From: Neorhizobium alkalisoli
Lineage (GTDB): Bacteria; Pseudomonadota; Alphaproteobacteria; Rhizobiales; Rhizobiaceae
Assembly (NCBI RefSeq): GCF_007829835.1
Contig: NZ_VIWP01000005.1
Span: forward strand, 186,001 to 250,000
Direction: 5' to 3'
Length of the DNA: 64,000 nucleotides
Translations under genes and position numbers: made by a program
Shown here: piece after piece, positions 8,849 through 16,689 of the stretch
How positions within the stretch are numbered: position 1 is the first letter of the stretch
How the letters are laid out: each line of letters opens with the position of its first letter
Notes under the pieces: generated by a model
Database searches by the model: none
Seen by the model: the letters and a program-made list of their open reading frames with translations, nothing else
Told to the model about the DNA's origin: nothing

Positions 8849-9250
8849 ATGCCAAGCGATACCTGCCACTGCATCCTGTTGCGCAAAGCCTCCCGCAAGC
8901 TCTCGTCCTATTACGACGAGGCCCTGGCGCCGCTTGGCGTCAACATCGGACAGTTCAGCCTGCTGAGAAACATCAACCGGCTTGCGCCGGTCTCACTCAC
9001 CGAACTTGCTACCCATGTCGAACTGGATCGCTCCACCGTTGGCCGCAATACCAAGGTTTTGGAACGCATGAACCTCGTCAGGCACGGCCAGAGCGAGGAC
9101 CATCGCGAAGCGGTGATCGAACTCAGCGATGCCGGCAAGGCCCTGCTGAAAAAAGGTTCGCCGCTCTGGGACGGTGTCCAGGACGAGATCGAGACACGGC
9201 TTGGGCCGGAGAAAACTGCACAGCTGCAAGATCTGCTCGCAGCTCTATGA
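8849..9250 (+). CDS. MarR-family transcriptional regulator
   Basis: A 133-aa winged-helix repressor. Residues about 10-30 (LRKASRKLSSYYDEALAPLG) match the first dimerisation helix. LTELATHVELDRSTVGRNTK is the recognition helix-turn-helix, and the wing contains GQSEDHREAVIELSDAGK. An earlier in-frame TTG at 8813 would translate across the palindrome and add 12 atypical residues, so ATG 8849 is chosen. Even so, no good ribosome-binding site precedes it, because the operator occupies that position. It sits directly upstream of an MFS transporter on the same strand, each gene having its own copy of the palindrome. It very probably controls both; the ligand is unknown. Confidence 0.9.
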   Translation: MPSDTCHCILLRKASRKLSSYYDEALAPLGVNIGQFSLLRNINRLAPVSLTELATHVELDRSTVGRNTKVLERMNLVRHGQSEDHREAVIELSDAGKALLKKGSPLWDGVQDEIETRLGPEKTAQLQDLLAAL

Positions 9251-9265
9251 ATTAAACCTCAATGC

Positions 9266-9277
9266 GGGTATATACCC
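9266..9277. promoter_or_regulatory. Palindromic operator, probable MarR site 2
   Basis: A second identical copy of GGGTATATACCC, 15 bp after the marR stop and 55 bp before the MFS start. It implies a separate regulated promoter or a road-block for the transporter gene. Confidence 0.75.
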
Positions 9278-9332
9278 GAAACGCCGCCAGACACCGATAG
9301 CGGGGCAGCGGATACCAGGAAGGGACTGACCG

Positions 9333-10628
9333 ATGATTTCCACCTACGCCGCCCGCTGGATGGCCGGACGGAATCTGCATTACGGATGGGTGGTCATCGC
9401 GACGACCTTCCTCACCATGCTGGCGACGGCAGCGGCGATGGGCTCGGCGGGCGTGATGATCCAGCCGCTGCATGAGGAATTCGGCTGGGATATCGCCGAT
9501 ATTTCCTCGGCCATGGCCGTCCGCCTCGTCCTGTTCGGTCTGCTCGGCCCCTTCGCAGCCGCCTTCATGAACCATTTCGGCATCCGCCAGGTCGTCGCAA
9601 CCGCCTTGGCGCTGATACTCGGTGGCATCGTCGTCTCGATGTTCATGACCGAGGTCTGGCAGCTCGTGGCCCTCTGGGGCATCGTCATCGGCGTCGGCAC
9701 CGGCATGACCGCCATGGTTCTCGGCGCAACCGTCGCATCGCGCTGGTTTTCCCACCGCCGCGGCCTCGTCATGGGCATGCTCAGCGCCAGCAATGCCACC
9801 GGCCAGCTGCTTTTCCTGCCGCTGCTTGCCGATCTCAGCGAGACCTATGGCTGGCGCACGGCCCTGATGCTGACCGCCGGCGCAATTACCGTCGCCATGG
9901 TTCTCGTGCTGCTCCTGATGCGCGACAACCCGTCCGATCTCGGCCTGCCGGTCTATGGCGAAACCACGGTCGCCAAGCCGGTGAAGCAGGACCATAAGCT
10001 GCTCGCCACTCTTGCCTCGCCGATCAAGGTGCTGAGAGATGCTTCGACCAGCGGCACCTTCTGGGTCCTGTTCGGCAGCTTCTTCGTCTGCGGCCTGTCG
10101 ACCAACGGCCTGATCCAGACCCACTGGATCTCGATCTGCGGCGATTTCGGCATCACACCGGTCGGCGCCGCCGGCACGCTGGCGGTCCTCGGCATTTTCG
10201 ACTTCTTCGGCACGATCGCTTCGGGCTGGCTGTCGGACCGTTACGACAACCGCGTCCTGCTCTTCTGGTATTACGGCCTGCGCGGCCTGTCGCTGATCTA
10301 CCTGTCCTTCTCGGGCTTTTCGTTCTACGAGCTTTCCGCCTTTGCCGTCTTCTACGGCCTCGACTGGATCGCCACCGTTCCGCCGACCGTCAAGCTCGCC
10401 GCCGACCGTTTTGGCCGCGAAAAGGCCGGACTGGTATTCGGCTGGGTCTTCACCGGCCACCAGCTGGGTGCAGCGACCGCGGCTTATGGTGCAGGCTTCT
10501 TCAAGAGCGGTTTCGACACCTACATGCCCGCCCTGCAGATCGCCGGCGTCGCCTGCATGATCGCTGCCGTTGCAGTCATGCTGCTGAAGAAGCCGGGCGC
10601 CCCGAAGCTGGTGCCGCAGGCAGCCTGA
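9333..10628 (+). CDS. MFS transporter
   Basis: Inner-membrane secondary transporter of 431 aa with about twelve hydrophobic helices. Family signs include a cytoplasmic loop after helix 2 (NHFGIRQ), the loop SRWFSHRRGLVMGM typical of the oxalate/formate and monocarboxylate-like MFS branch, and a second-half loop SDRYDNR. The central loop (about residues 200-235) is polar, as usual. It is the probable target of the upstream MarR repressor, given the identical operator before each gene. Substrate cannot be read from sequence: an organic acid fits the family branch, and drug efflux fits the MarR context. A strong terminator follows. Confidence 0.88.
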   Translation: MISTYAARWMAGRNLHYGWVVIATTFLTMLATAAAMGSAGVMIQPLHEEFGWDIADISSAMAVRLVLFGLLGPFAAAFMNHFGIRQVVATALALILGGIVVSMFMTEVWQLVALWGIVIGVGTGMTAMVLGATVASRWFSHRRGLVMGMLSASNATGQLLFLPLLADLSETYGWRTALMLTAGAITVAMVLVLLLMRDNPSDLGLPVYGETTVAKPVKQDHKLLATLASPIKVLRDASTSGTFWVLFGSFFVCGLSTNGLIQTHWISICGDFGITPVGAAGTLAVLGIFDFFGTIASGWLSDRYDNRVLLFWYYGLRGLSLIYLSFSGFSFYELSAFAVFYGLDWIATVPPTVKLAADRFGREKAGLVFGWVFTGHQLGAATAAYGAGFFKSGFDTYMPALQIAGVACMIAAVAVMLLKKPGAPKLVPQAA

Positions 10629-10652
10629 TCGGCCATCACATCCCGATCCCGA

Positions 10653-10680
10653 AAGGCCCGTCCATGACGGGCCTTTTCTA
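10653..10680 (+). terminator. Rho-independent terminator after the MFS gene
   Basis: A 10-bp perfect stem aaggcccgtc / gacgggcctt has a 3-nt loop (cat) and is followed by ttctatttc. It ends the marR-MFS unit 24 bp after the stop codon. Confidence 0.88.
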
Positions 10681-10761
10681 TTTCGCCAGCGAGCATTGTG
10701 GCCGAATTGACTTCAGCACGACTTTCCCCGAGATATGCCGCCATTCCGGGTGGGCCTGCAG

Positions 10762-11394
10762 ATGATCTCGATCAAGCCTTTCGAAAGCCGCCATCTTCGC
10801 GACCTCTATGCCATATCACTGGCAACGGGCCATCAGGGCGGCGATGCTGCGCATCTCTATGATGATCCGGACCTCATCGGGCATATCTATTCCGCACCCT
10901 ATGCGGTTCTTGCCCCCTCGTTTGTTCTCGTCGCGGTCGACGATCTGGGCGTTGCCGGCTACGCGCTCGGCGCGACCGACACCGCAGCCTGGGAAGATCG
11001 GCTGGAGCGCGAATGGTGGCCAGAACTGCGGCAGAAAATCCCCGATCCCAGCTATGCTCCGCAACCCGACTGGACCGCCGACCAGCGCCGCCAGTCGATG
11101 ATCCACCACCCTTCACGGGTTCCGCTCGCGATTTCGGGGCCCTATCCGGCACATCTGCACATGAACCTTTTGCCTCGCGCGCAGGGATTTGGCCTCGGCC
11201 TGAAACTTCTCGACGCCTGGCTGGCATTGATCGAACCGGCACCACCAGAGGGCATCCATGTCGGCGTCAACCGCCAAAACGAAACGGCCCTGCGCTTTTG
11301 GGCGAGGGCCGGTTTTCACGAACTGGATCAGGAAAACGGCAGGACAGCCTGGATGGGGCGATCAGCCGGCAGATTGGACCTGCCGGCAGTCTGA
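10762..11394 (+). CDS. GNAT-family N-acetyltransferase
   Basis: A 210-aa protein from ATG 10762 (MISIKPFESRHLRDLYAIS); an alternative ATG at 10735 adds nine residues. The N-terminal fold (IKPFESRHLRDLYAIS) and the C-terminal acetyl-CoA region fit the GNAT fold. That region reads HLHMNLLPRAQGFGLGLKLLDAWL, where the Q-G-x-G-x-G/L loop binds the pyrophosphate, followed by GVNRQNETALRFWARAGFHEL. The arrangement resembles the acetyltransferase-like domain also found at the C-terminus of some O-GlcNAcases. The acceptor substrate is unknown. It stands alone between the MFS terminator and a convergent chemoreceptor gene. Confidence 0.85.
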   Translation: MISIKPFESRHLRDLYAISLATGHQGGDAAHLYDDPDLIGHIYSAPYAVLAPSFVLVAVDDLGVAGYALGATDTAAWEDRLEREWWPELRQKIPDPSYAPQPDWTADQRRQSMIHHPSRVPLAISGPYPAHLHMNLLPRAQGFGLGLKLLDAWLALIEPAPPEGIHVGVNRQNETALRFWARAGFHELDQENGRTAWMGRSAGRLDLPAV

Positions 11395-11409
11395 ACCCAT
11401 CATTTAACC

Positions 11410-13119
11410 TCAGGCGACCTTGCGTGCTCCCGTTCCGCGCATGCTCGCATCGCCTTCGCGGATCGCGCTGCGGCGGTTGAGCTTGAAGTGGTTGACGAGT
11501 TCGGCGAGTTGCGCCGCACCGCTTGCCAGCTGACCGCTGATATTCGTGGTCTGCTCCACCATCGCGGCATTCTGCTGCGTCATCCGGTCGATCTGCGAAA
11601 CGGCGTTGTTGATCTCGGCCAGACCCACCGACTGTTCGGTGGCGGCCGTTGCCAGCGACTGCATGTTGCGATCGATCGAGGCGACGAACTGTTCGATCTC
11701 GTGCAGCGCCGCTCCGGTCTCATCGACGAGGCGCACGCCCTCGGTCACTTCGCGACCGGAATTTTCGATCAGGTCCTTGATCTCCTTGGCAGCCTTGGCT
11801 GAGCGCTGCGCCAGCTCGCGCACTTCCTGCGCGACGACTGCAAAGCCCTTGCCCGCCTCGCCGGCACGGGCTGCCTCGACGCCGGCATTCAGCGCCAGCA
11901 GGTTGGTCTGGAAAGCGATCTCATCGATGACGCCGATAATCTTGGAGATTTCGGTGGAAGCCCCCTCGATCCGCTGCATGGCGGTGATCGTTTCCTGAAC
12001 CACGGTCGACGAAGTCGTTGCCGATTGCAGGGCGTTCTTGACGAGCTTGCGCGTATCCTCGGTATTGGAAGTCGAGGTGCGGACCGTATCAGTCACCAGC
12101 TCGAGGGCCGCCGACGTCTGCTCCAGCGAGGCCGCCTGTTCCTTGGTGCGCATCGACAGCTGGTCTGCCGCATCATGCATCTGCTGGCTGTTGCCGTTCA
12201 GCTGGTTGGTCTGCCGCAGCACATTGACCAGCGTTTCCTGGAAGGCGCCGATCGAGGCATTGAAATCGCGACGCAAGGGTTCGAATTCGGCGATGAAAGG
12301 CACGTCGATCGTCTGGCGGATATTGCAGTCCGACAGGCGTGACAGGCCGGCACCGAGTTCCTTCACCACTTTGACCCGCTCGCTGACATCGGTCGCGAAC
12401 TTGACGACCTTGAGGACGCGGCCATTGTCGTCGATGATCGGATTGTAGGAAGCCTGGATATAGACGGCGCTACCGTCCTTCGCGACGCGGGTAAACTGGT
12501 CGGCAGCGAACTTGCCTTCGCCGAGGCTCTTCCAGAAGGCGCGATATTCCTCCGAGCGGGCATATTGCGGCTCGCAGAACATCGAATGGTGTTTGCCGAC
12601 GATTTCAGAAAGCGAATAACCCAGCGTCTGCAGAAAATTCTCGTTGGCGGTGATGATCTCGCCGGTCGGCGTGAATTCGATCACCGCCTGCGCACGCGAC
12701 AGCGCATCCAGCTTGCCGCGATCCTCCAGCGCCCGCTTGCGCGCAGCCGTGATATCGGTCGCGAGCTTCACCACCTTGTAAGGCTTGCCGCCCTTGAGGA
12801 TCGGATTGTAGGAGGCCTCGATCCAGACATCGCGGCCGCCTTTGGCAAGGCGACGATACTTGCCCTGGTCGAACTCGCCCCTGCCGAGCCGCTGCCAGAA
12901 ACGGGCATAATCCTCGGACTTCGCCTCCGTCGGATCGACGAAAATACTGTGATGCTTGCCGACGATTTCCGACAGCGCATAACCGAGCGTTTTGCAGAAA
13001 TTCTCGTTGGCATGAAGGATCACGCCCTTGAGGTCGAACTCGATGATCGCCTGCGATCGATTGAGGGCGTCCATGATTGCGGTATTGGATCGGATGCGGC
13101 CGAAGGGCGTGACAGCCAT
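11410..13119 (-). CDS. Soluble methyl-accepting chemotaxis protein with two PAS domains
   Basis: A 569-aa chemoreceptor without membrane helices. Two PAS-PAC units (about residues 15-125 and 135-245) share near-identical blocks such as ANENF, LGYSLSEIVGKHHS/LGYALSEIVGKHHS and YNPI, showing a tandem duplication. The C-terminal signalling domain (about 320-550) has the highly conserved hairpin tip region EIAFQTNLLALNAGVEAARAGE. A conserved C-terminal pentapeptide tether is not obvious. PAS domains of this type often bind haem or flavin, suggesting redox or energy sensing, which is inference. A TTG at 13122 is open, but ATG 13119 with GGAG upstream is preferred. Confidence 0.93.
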   Translation of the reverse strand: MAVTPFGRIRSNTAIMDALNRSQAIIEFDLKGVILHANENFCKTLGYALSEIVGKHHSIFVDPTEAKSEDYARFWQRLGRGEFDQGKYRRLAKGGRDVWIEASYNPILKGGKPYKVVKLATDITAARKRALEDRGKLDALSRAQAVIEFTPTGEIITANENFLQTLGYSLSEIVGKHHSMFCEPQYARSEEYRAFWKSLGEGKFAADQFTRVAKDGSAVYIQASYNPIIDDNGRVLKVVKFATDVSERVKVVKELGAGLSRLSDCNIRQTIDVPFIAEFEPLRRDFNASIGAFQETLVNVLRQTNQLNGNSQQMHDAADQLSMRTKEQAASLEQTSAALELVTDTVRTSTSNTEDTRKLVKNALQSATTSSTVVQETITAMQRIEGASTEISKIIGVIDEIAFQTNLLALNAGVEAARAGEAGKGFAVVAQEVRELAQRSAKAAKEIKDLIENSGREVTEGVRLVDETGAALHEIEQFVASIDRNMQSLATAATEQSVGLAEINNAVSQIDRMTQQNAAMVEQTTNISGQLASGAAQLAELVNHFKLNRRSAIREGDASMRGTGARKVA

Positions 13120-13282
13120 CAATGAACTCCAGAAAAAATGAGGCGTGATCTCGATGGCGAAGACTAGCCACGCTCCTTGAACTTTCGGTTAACCACGTCG
13201 CGGCCGTCCTTTAGATTTTCTCGCGAATTCAACCGATTAGAACAACCCAGAATAGGCACCCTAGATCAAGGACATGACGAAA

Positions 13283-13312
13283 CGCAAAAAGGCCCGCAGA
13301 AGCGGGCCTTTT
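13283..13312 (-). terminator. Rho-independent terminator after transaldolase
   Basis: An 11-bp perfect stem aaaaggcccgc / gcgggcctttt (13287-13297 with 13302-13312) has a 4-nt loop. Read on the minus strand it ends in tttttgcg. It lies about 30 bp downstream of the tal stop. Confidence 0.88.
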
Positions 13313-13343
13313 CGTCAAAAATATTATTTTTAACTCTCTGGGA

Positions 13344-14309
13344 TCAGGCCGCAGCGAGCGTCAGTTCCTTCTTGACCATGTCGCGCAGGATGCCGAGGTC
13401 CTTGGCGAACAGGCGGATACCGTCCGACAGCTTCTCGGTGCCCATCTGGTCTTCGTTGAGCATCCAGCGGAAGGTCTTTTCGTCCATGGCGATCGGCTTG
13501 ACCGGCTCGAACTTCTCCGGCGAGAGCTTGCGCTCCAGCGTGCCTTCGGCCTTGTCCAGCTCGTCGAGCAGGTTCGGAGCGATCGTCAGGCGGTCGCAAC
13601 CGGCCAGAGCTTCGATTTCGCCCGTGTTGCGGAACGAGGCGCCCATGACGATCGTGTTGATGCCGTTGGCCTTGTAGTAGTTGTAGATGGCGCGAACGGA
13701 AACGACGCCCGGATCGGTCTCGGCCGTGTAATCCTGGCCGGTCGATTTCTTGTACCAGTCAAGGATACGGCCGACGAAGGGCGAGATCAGGAATGCCTTG
13801 GCATCGGCGCAGGCAACGGCCTGGGCCATCGAGAAGAGCAGCGTCAGGTTGCAGTCGATGCCTTCCTTCTGCAGCACTTCGGCAGCCTTGATGCCTTCCC
13901 AGGTGGAGGCAAGCTTGATCAGGATGCGATCCTTCTCGATGCCACGCTCCTTGTAGGCGGCAATGATCTGGTGTGCCTTGTCGATCGAAGCCTTGGTGTC
14001 GAAGGAAAGGTCGGCATCGACTTCGGTCGAAACGCGGCCCGGGACGAGGCCGGCAAGAGCCGAACCGACATCGATGGCCAGACGGTCAGCCACGGCAGCG
14101 GCGATCGCATCTTCCGTACCACCCTGCTTGCGGCCCCAGGCGACGGCTTCCTTGAACTTGTCGGCAAAGGCTGCCGAACCGATCGCCTTCAGAACGATCG
14201 ACGGGTTGGTCGTGCAATCCACCGGCTTCAGGCGGGCAACCGCCTCGATGTCGCCCGTGTCGGCGACGACCGTGGTCATGGAACGAAGCTGCTCTAGTTT
14301 AGACGTCAT
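13344..14309 (-). CDS. tal: Transaldolase
   Basis: Cytosolic pentose-phosphate enzyme moving a dihydroxyacetone unit between sedoheptulose-7-phosphate and glyceraldehyde-3-phosphate. The 321-aa protein is a full-length TalB-type (class I) enzyme. VDCTTNPSIVLKA is the N-terminal signature. ILIKLASTWEG holds the Schiff-base lysine near residue 132. NLTLLFSMAQAVACADA and ISPFVGRILDW are further signatures. It is divergent from a SorC-type regulator, with its own recognisable promoter in the shared intergenic region and a strong terminator downstream. Confidence 0.96.
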   Translation of the reverse strand: MTSKLEQLRSMTTVVADTGDIEAVARLKPVDCTTNPSIVLKAIGSAAFADKFKEAVAWGRKQGGTEDAIAAAVADRLAIDVGSALAGLVPGRVSTEVDADLSFDTKASIDKAHQIIAAYKERGIEKDRILIKLASTWEGIKAAEVLQKEGIDCNLTLLFSMAQAVACADAKAFLISPFVGRILDWYKKSTGQDYTAETDPGVVSVRAIYNYYKANGINTIVMGASFRNTGEIEALAGCDRLTIAPNLLDELDKAEGTLERKLSPEKFEPVKPIAMDEKTFRWMLNEDQMGTEKLSDGIRLFAKDLGILRDMVKKELTLAAA

Positions 14310-14374
14310 CGGATTTTCCTCGCTTTATGTCCCTAACGCGTTCCGGGCCTATTAGGTCCCTTGCATTTGCCCGA

Positions 14375-14403
14375 ATAACACCCGCTTAGGGTAAAGAAGT
14401 CAA
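14375..14403 (-). promoter_or_regulatory. tal promoter (sigma-70 type)
   Basis: On the minus strand TTGACT (14403-14398), a 17-bp spacer and TGTTAT (14380-14375) form a good sigma-70 promoter, placing the start of transcription about 60 nt before the tal ATG. Confidence 0.6.
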
Positions 14404-14433
14404 GACATTTGTCCTTCGCAATTGACATATGTT
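14404..14433. promoter_or_regulatory. Paired operator-like repeats between tal and the SorC regulator
   Basis: GACATTTGTC (14404-14413) and GACATATGTT (14424-14433) are similar near-palindromes centred on ACATnTGT and spaced exactly 20 bp, about two helical turns. One sits at the -35 of the tal promoter and the other overlaps the -35 of the regulator promoter. A further GACAT half-site follows at 14442. Confidence 0.5.
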
Positions 14434-14449
14434 TCATGCGACATAATAT
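14422..14449 (+). promoter_or_regulatory. Promoter of the SorC-type regulator
   Basis: TTGACA at 14422-14427, a 16-bp spacer and TAATAT at 14444-14449 make one of the strongest consensus-like promoters in the window. Its position means translation of the regulator must start further downstream, near 14521. Confidence 0.7.
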
Positions 14450-14520
14450 CCTGCCTGTTGCCGCAAGGGTTGCAGCTTGCCCAAAAATCCGGGCTGCAGA
14501 ATTCGGGATCCGAAAAAACA

Positions 14521-15513
14521 TTGGCCAGGCTGAGAAAAGAAACCCATACCGCCTATTCCGACGCAGCCTCGCTCAGGCTGCGCGCGGCCTGGCTTTATTA
14601 TAACCAGGGCCTGACCCAGAAGGACGTGGCGGAAAAGCTTGGGCTCAGCCGCTCGACGGTGATCCGCCTGCTCGACGAGGCGATGAAACGCTCGGAAGTG
14701 CAGATCTGGATTTCCGAAGGCATCGATACCTGCGTCGAACTCGCGACACGGCTGGAAAAGGCCTATGGGCTGGATGAAGCGGTCGTCGTCCCCTCGCCGC
14801 GCGATGCCAGCGCCGATGCGATCGCCAGCGCCGTTGGTCTGGCCCTCGGCCAGTTCCTCTCGGAAGTCATTCAGGACGACATGACCATCGGCGTCGGCTG
14901 GGGCCGCACGATGACCGCCTCACTCTCCAGCTTCCGCCCGCCCCGCCGCCAGAATTGCAAGGTCGTCTCCCTGCTCGGCGGCATCGTCACCGTGCACCAG
15001 ACCAACCCTATCGACTATACATGGCGTTTCGCCGGCCAACTCGGCGCCGAATGTTACATGTTTTTGGCACCGCTGCTCGTCGATACGATTGCCACCAAAC
15101 GCGCGCTGATCGAAAAATGCGGCCTCAACGCCATCTATGATCTTGCCGAAAACCTCGACCTCGCTGTCGTCAGCTGCGGCGATATCGGCCCGCACTCCAC
15201 CTCCCTGTCGGAAGGTTTCATTTCCAAAACCGAGCTTGAGCGCCTGATCTCCGCCGGCTGCGTTTGCGACACGATGTTCAATTTTCTGGACGAGGACGGC
15301 CGCTCCGTCGACCACGCCTTGAACGACCGCGTCATGTCCGTCGATCTCGACACGCTGAAAAAAGCAAAGCACATCGTGCTCTCCTCCGGCGGCGCCCACC
15401 GCGCCATCGCCATCCGCGCCACGATCACCCGCGTCGGCTGCAATACGCTGATCACGGATGAAAGTGCCGCCGAGGAACTTTTGCGGCTGGCGGAAGCACA
15501 GTCTGGAATTTGA
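14521..15513 (+). CDS. SorC-family sugar-binding transcriptional regulator
   Basis: A 330-aa regulator. An N-terminal helix-turn-helix lies at residues about 20-60 (LYYNQGLTQKDVAEKLGLSRSTVIRLLDEA), followed by the SorC/DeoR-type sugar-phosphate-binding domain. That domain has the typical GVGWGRTM segment and the closing GGAHRAIAIRAT. No ATG lies between the strong promoter at 14422-14449 and the conserved region, so the in-frame TTG at 14521 is the best start; an upstream TTG at 14422 is itself the -35 box. It is divergent from transaldolase, with paired repeats between them, so control of tal or of itself is likely. The effector is probably a phosphorylated sugar or polyol. Confidence 0.85.
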   Translation: MARLRKETHTAYSDAASLRLRAAWLYYNQGLTQKDVAEKLGLSRSTVIRLLDEAMKRSEVQIWISEGIDTCVELATRLEKAYGLDEAVVVPSPRDASADAIASAVGLALGQFLSEVIQDDMTIGVGWGRTMTASLSSFRPPRRQNCKVVSLLGGIVTVHQTNPIDYTWRFAGQLGAECYMFLAPLLVDTIATKRALIEKCGLNAIYDLAENLDLAVVSCGDIGPHSTSLSEGFISKTELERLISAGCVCDTMFNFLDEDGRSVDHALNDRVMSVDLDTLKKAKHIVLSSGGAHRAIAIRATITRVGCNTLITDESAAEELLRLAEAQSGI

Positions 15514-15566
15514 CGCTTCGCCAAGGCTGATCTATCGTCTTCGTATTACAAACGGAGGCAAAAACG

Positions 15567-15827
15567 ATGTCGGACCGTGAGCTTTCAGACCCGATCACCA
15601 TGCGCCTGCCGACAGACCTGCTGTCGGAAATCGAAGAAATTGCCAAGATTTGCAACCGCAGCCGCAGCTGGGTTTTCGTCCGCGCCGTAAAATCCTATCT
15701 GGCCGCGGAAGGGCGCGAGATCATCGAGCTTGCCGAAGCAAAGCGAGACATCGAAAATGGTCTCGGCCAGAATCTTGATGACGTGATCGACGAAGTCGAG
15801 GCCATCATCAAAGGGGCGGCCGCTTGA
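15567..15827 (+). CDS. Ribbon-helix-helix antitoxin (CopG/ParD-like)
   Basis: An 86-aa DNA-binding antitoxin. The N-terminal beta strand and two helices (ITMRLPTDLLSEIEEIA then CNRSRSWVFVRAVKSYL) are the ribbon-helix-helix fold that binds the operator of its own operon. The acidic C-terminal half (LAEAKRDIENGLGQNLDDVIDE) would wrap the toxin. The stop overlaps the start of the following ParE-like gene (TTGA), the usual tight coupling of a type II toxin-antitoxin pair. The upstream sequence ACGGAGGCAAAAACG supplies a strong ribosome-binding site, so the antitoxin is probably made in excess. Confidence 0.85.
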   Translation: MSDRELSDPITMRLPTDLLSEIEEIAKICNRSRSWVFVRAVKSYLAAEGREIIELAEAKRDIENGLGQNLDDVIDEVEAIIKGAAA

Positions 15828-16162
15828 ATGTCATCCTCTCGCCCAAGGCACTGGACTATGTCAGGCGCGAGGCCCAATATCTGAAATCGAAAAATCCGGC
15901 CGCTGCCCAGCAGTTCAGCGACCACCTCAAGCGCCTGAAACAGGGGCTCGCCCAATTTCCTGAAATGGGAAAGGTTACCGAGGAAATCCCGATTCCGGGC
16001 TTCCTCCGGTTTGTGATGGGTTCTTATCTCGTCGATTACGAGATCTCCGGAAAAATCCTATTCGTCTTGGCAATCCGGCATGGCCGCGAGCGCCCGCCGG
16101 GCACGCCTATCGAAGACGACTTCGATTTCGAGGAACGAGACCATCATCCCGACGCCGAGTGA
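15824..16162 (+). CDS. ParE/RelE-family toxin
   Basis: A 112-aa toxin of the ParE/RelE superfamily. The N-terminus VILSPKALDYVRREAQYL and the block AAQQFSDHLKRLKQGLAQFPEMGK match the helical hairpin. The C-terminal strands (GFLRFVMGSYLVDYEISGKILFVLAIRHGRERP) contain the conserved R near the active face and the IRHGR ending. It starts with TTG overlapping the antitoxin stop codon, which would keep toxin output low. Family members poison gyrase or cut ribosome-bound mRNA; which applies here cannot be told. The acidic tail DDFDFEERDHHPDAE extends past the usual end. Confidence 0.85.
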   Translation: MNVILSPKALDYVRREAQYLKSKNPAAAQQFSDHLKRLKQGLAQFPEMGKVTEEIPIPGFLRFVMGSYLVDYEISGKILFVLAIRHGRERPPGTPIEDDFDFEERDHHPDAE

Positions 16163-16206
16163 TATCCACTCAGCCAACCCTCACAGCAACATGCCGTTGT
16201 TCAGAT

Positions 16207-16238
16207 AACAAAAAACCCGGCCTCCTGCGAGACCGGGT
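16207..16238 (-). terminator. Rho-independent terminator
   Basis: The hairpin acccgg(16215-16220)...ccgggt(16233-16238) continues inward through CTC/GAG pairs. On the minus strand it is followed by a run of T (GGGTTTTTTG). It ends the minus-strand gene at 16258-16584. Confidence 0.85.
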
Positions 16239-16257
16239 CCATCTTCAACTCAACCAT

Positions 16258-16584
16258 TCAGTACCGGTACCAGCCGGGTGGCGGCGGTGGGGGTCTGTGG
16301 TGACCGTACCAGTGATGCGGCCGGTCATCCCAACGCGGCGGCGGGCGGTGCCAGCGCGGTGGCGGCGGTGGTGGCCGGTTCGGGCGGCATATGCCGTGAC
16401 GCGAGAGGTGCCAGCCGCGGCCGCAGGCGTAATCGACCCTGACGACATCGCCGGATACCGTGCGCTCGGGCGCAATACCGACCGGACGCTCGACGGACAT
16501 AGGCGCCGCCTGCGCAACGGAGCCCATACCCATGCCGGTCAGAGCGCTTGCCAAAATACCGGCTGCAAAAATCAGCTTCTTCAT
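16258..16584 (-). CDS. Secreted GCG_CRPN-type Pro/His-rich protein
   Basis: A 108-aa exported protein. A clear signal peptide (MKKLIFAAGILASALTGMG..AQAA, about 27 residues) is followed by ACGRGWHLSRHGICRPN. That is the paired-cysteine motif of the GCG_CRPN family common in rhizobia, in which a short Cys motif precedes a Pro/Arg/His/Trp-rich tail. The tail here has two PPPPPP runs and several HH and RW pairs. The two cysteines may form a periplasmic disulfide. Function of the family is unknown. The ATG has AAGGAGGG a few nt upstream, and a strong terminator follows. Confidence 0.8.
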   Translation of the reverse strand: MKKLIFAAGILASALTGMGMGSVAQAAPMSVERPVGIAPERTVSGDVVRVDYACGRGWHLSRHGICRPNRPPPPPPRWHRPPPRWDDRPHHWYGHHRPPPPPPGWYRY

Positions 16585-16689
16585 CCTGTTACCCTCCTTG
16601 AAAGGTAGGATGAGACTAAGTCCGGCGCACTGAACGACGCATGAATTTGCCGTTCAGCCAATCGCCGGTTTCGCCGGGCAGCTAAATGC

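Noticed and set aside
14422..14520. Upstream extension of the SorC-type regulator beginning at the TTG at 14422
   Set aside because: That TTG is the first three bases of a TTGACA -35 box, and the extension has no conserved residues.
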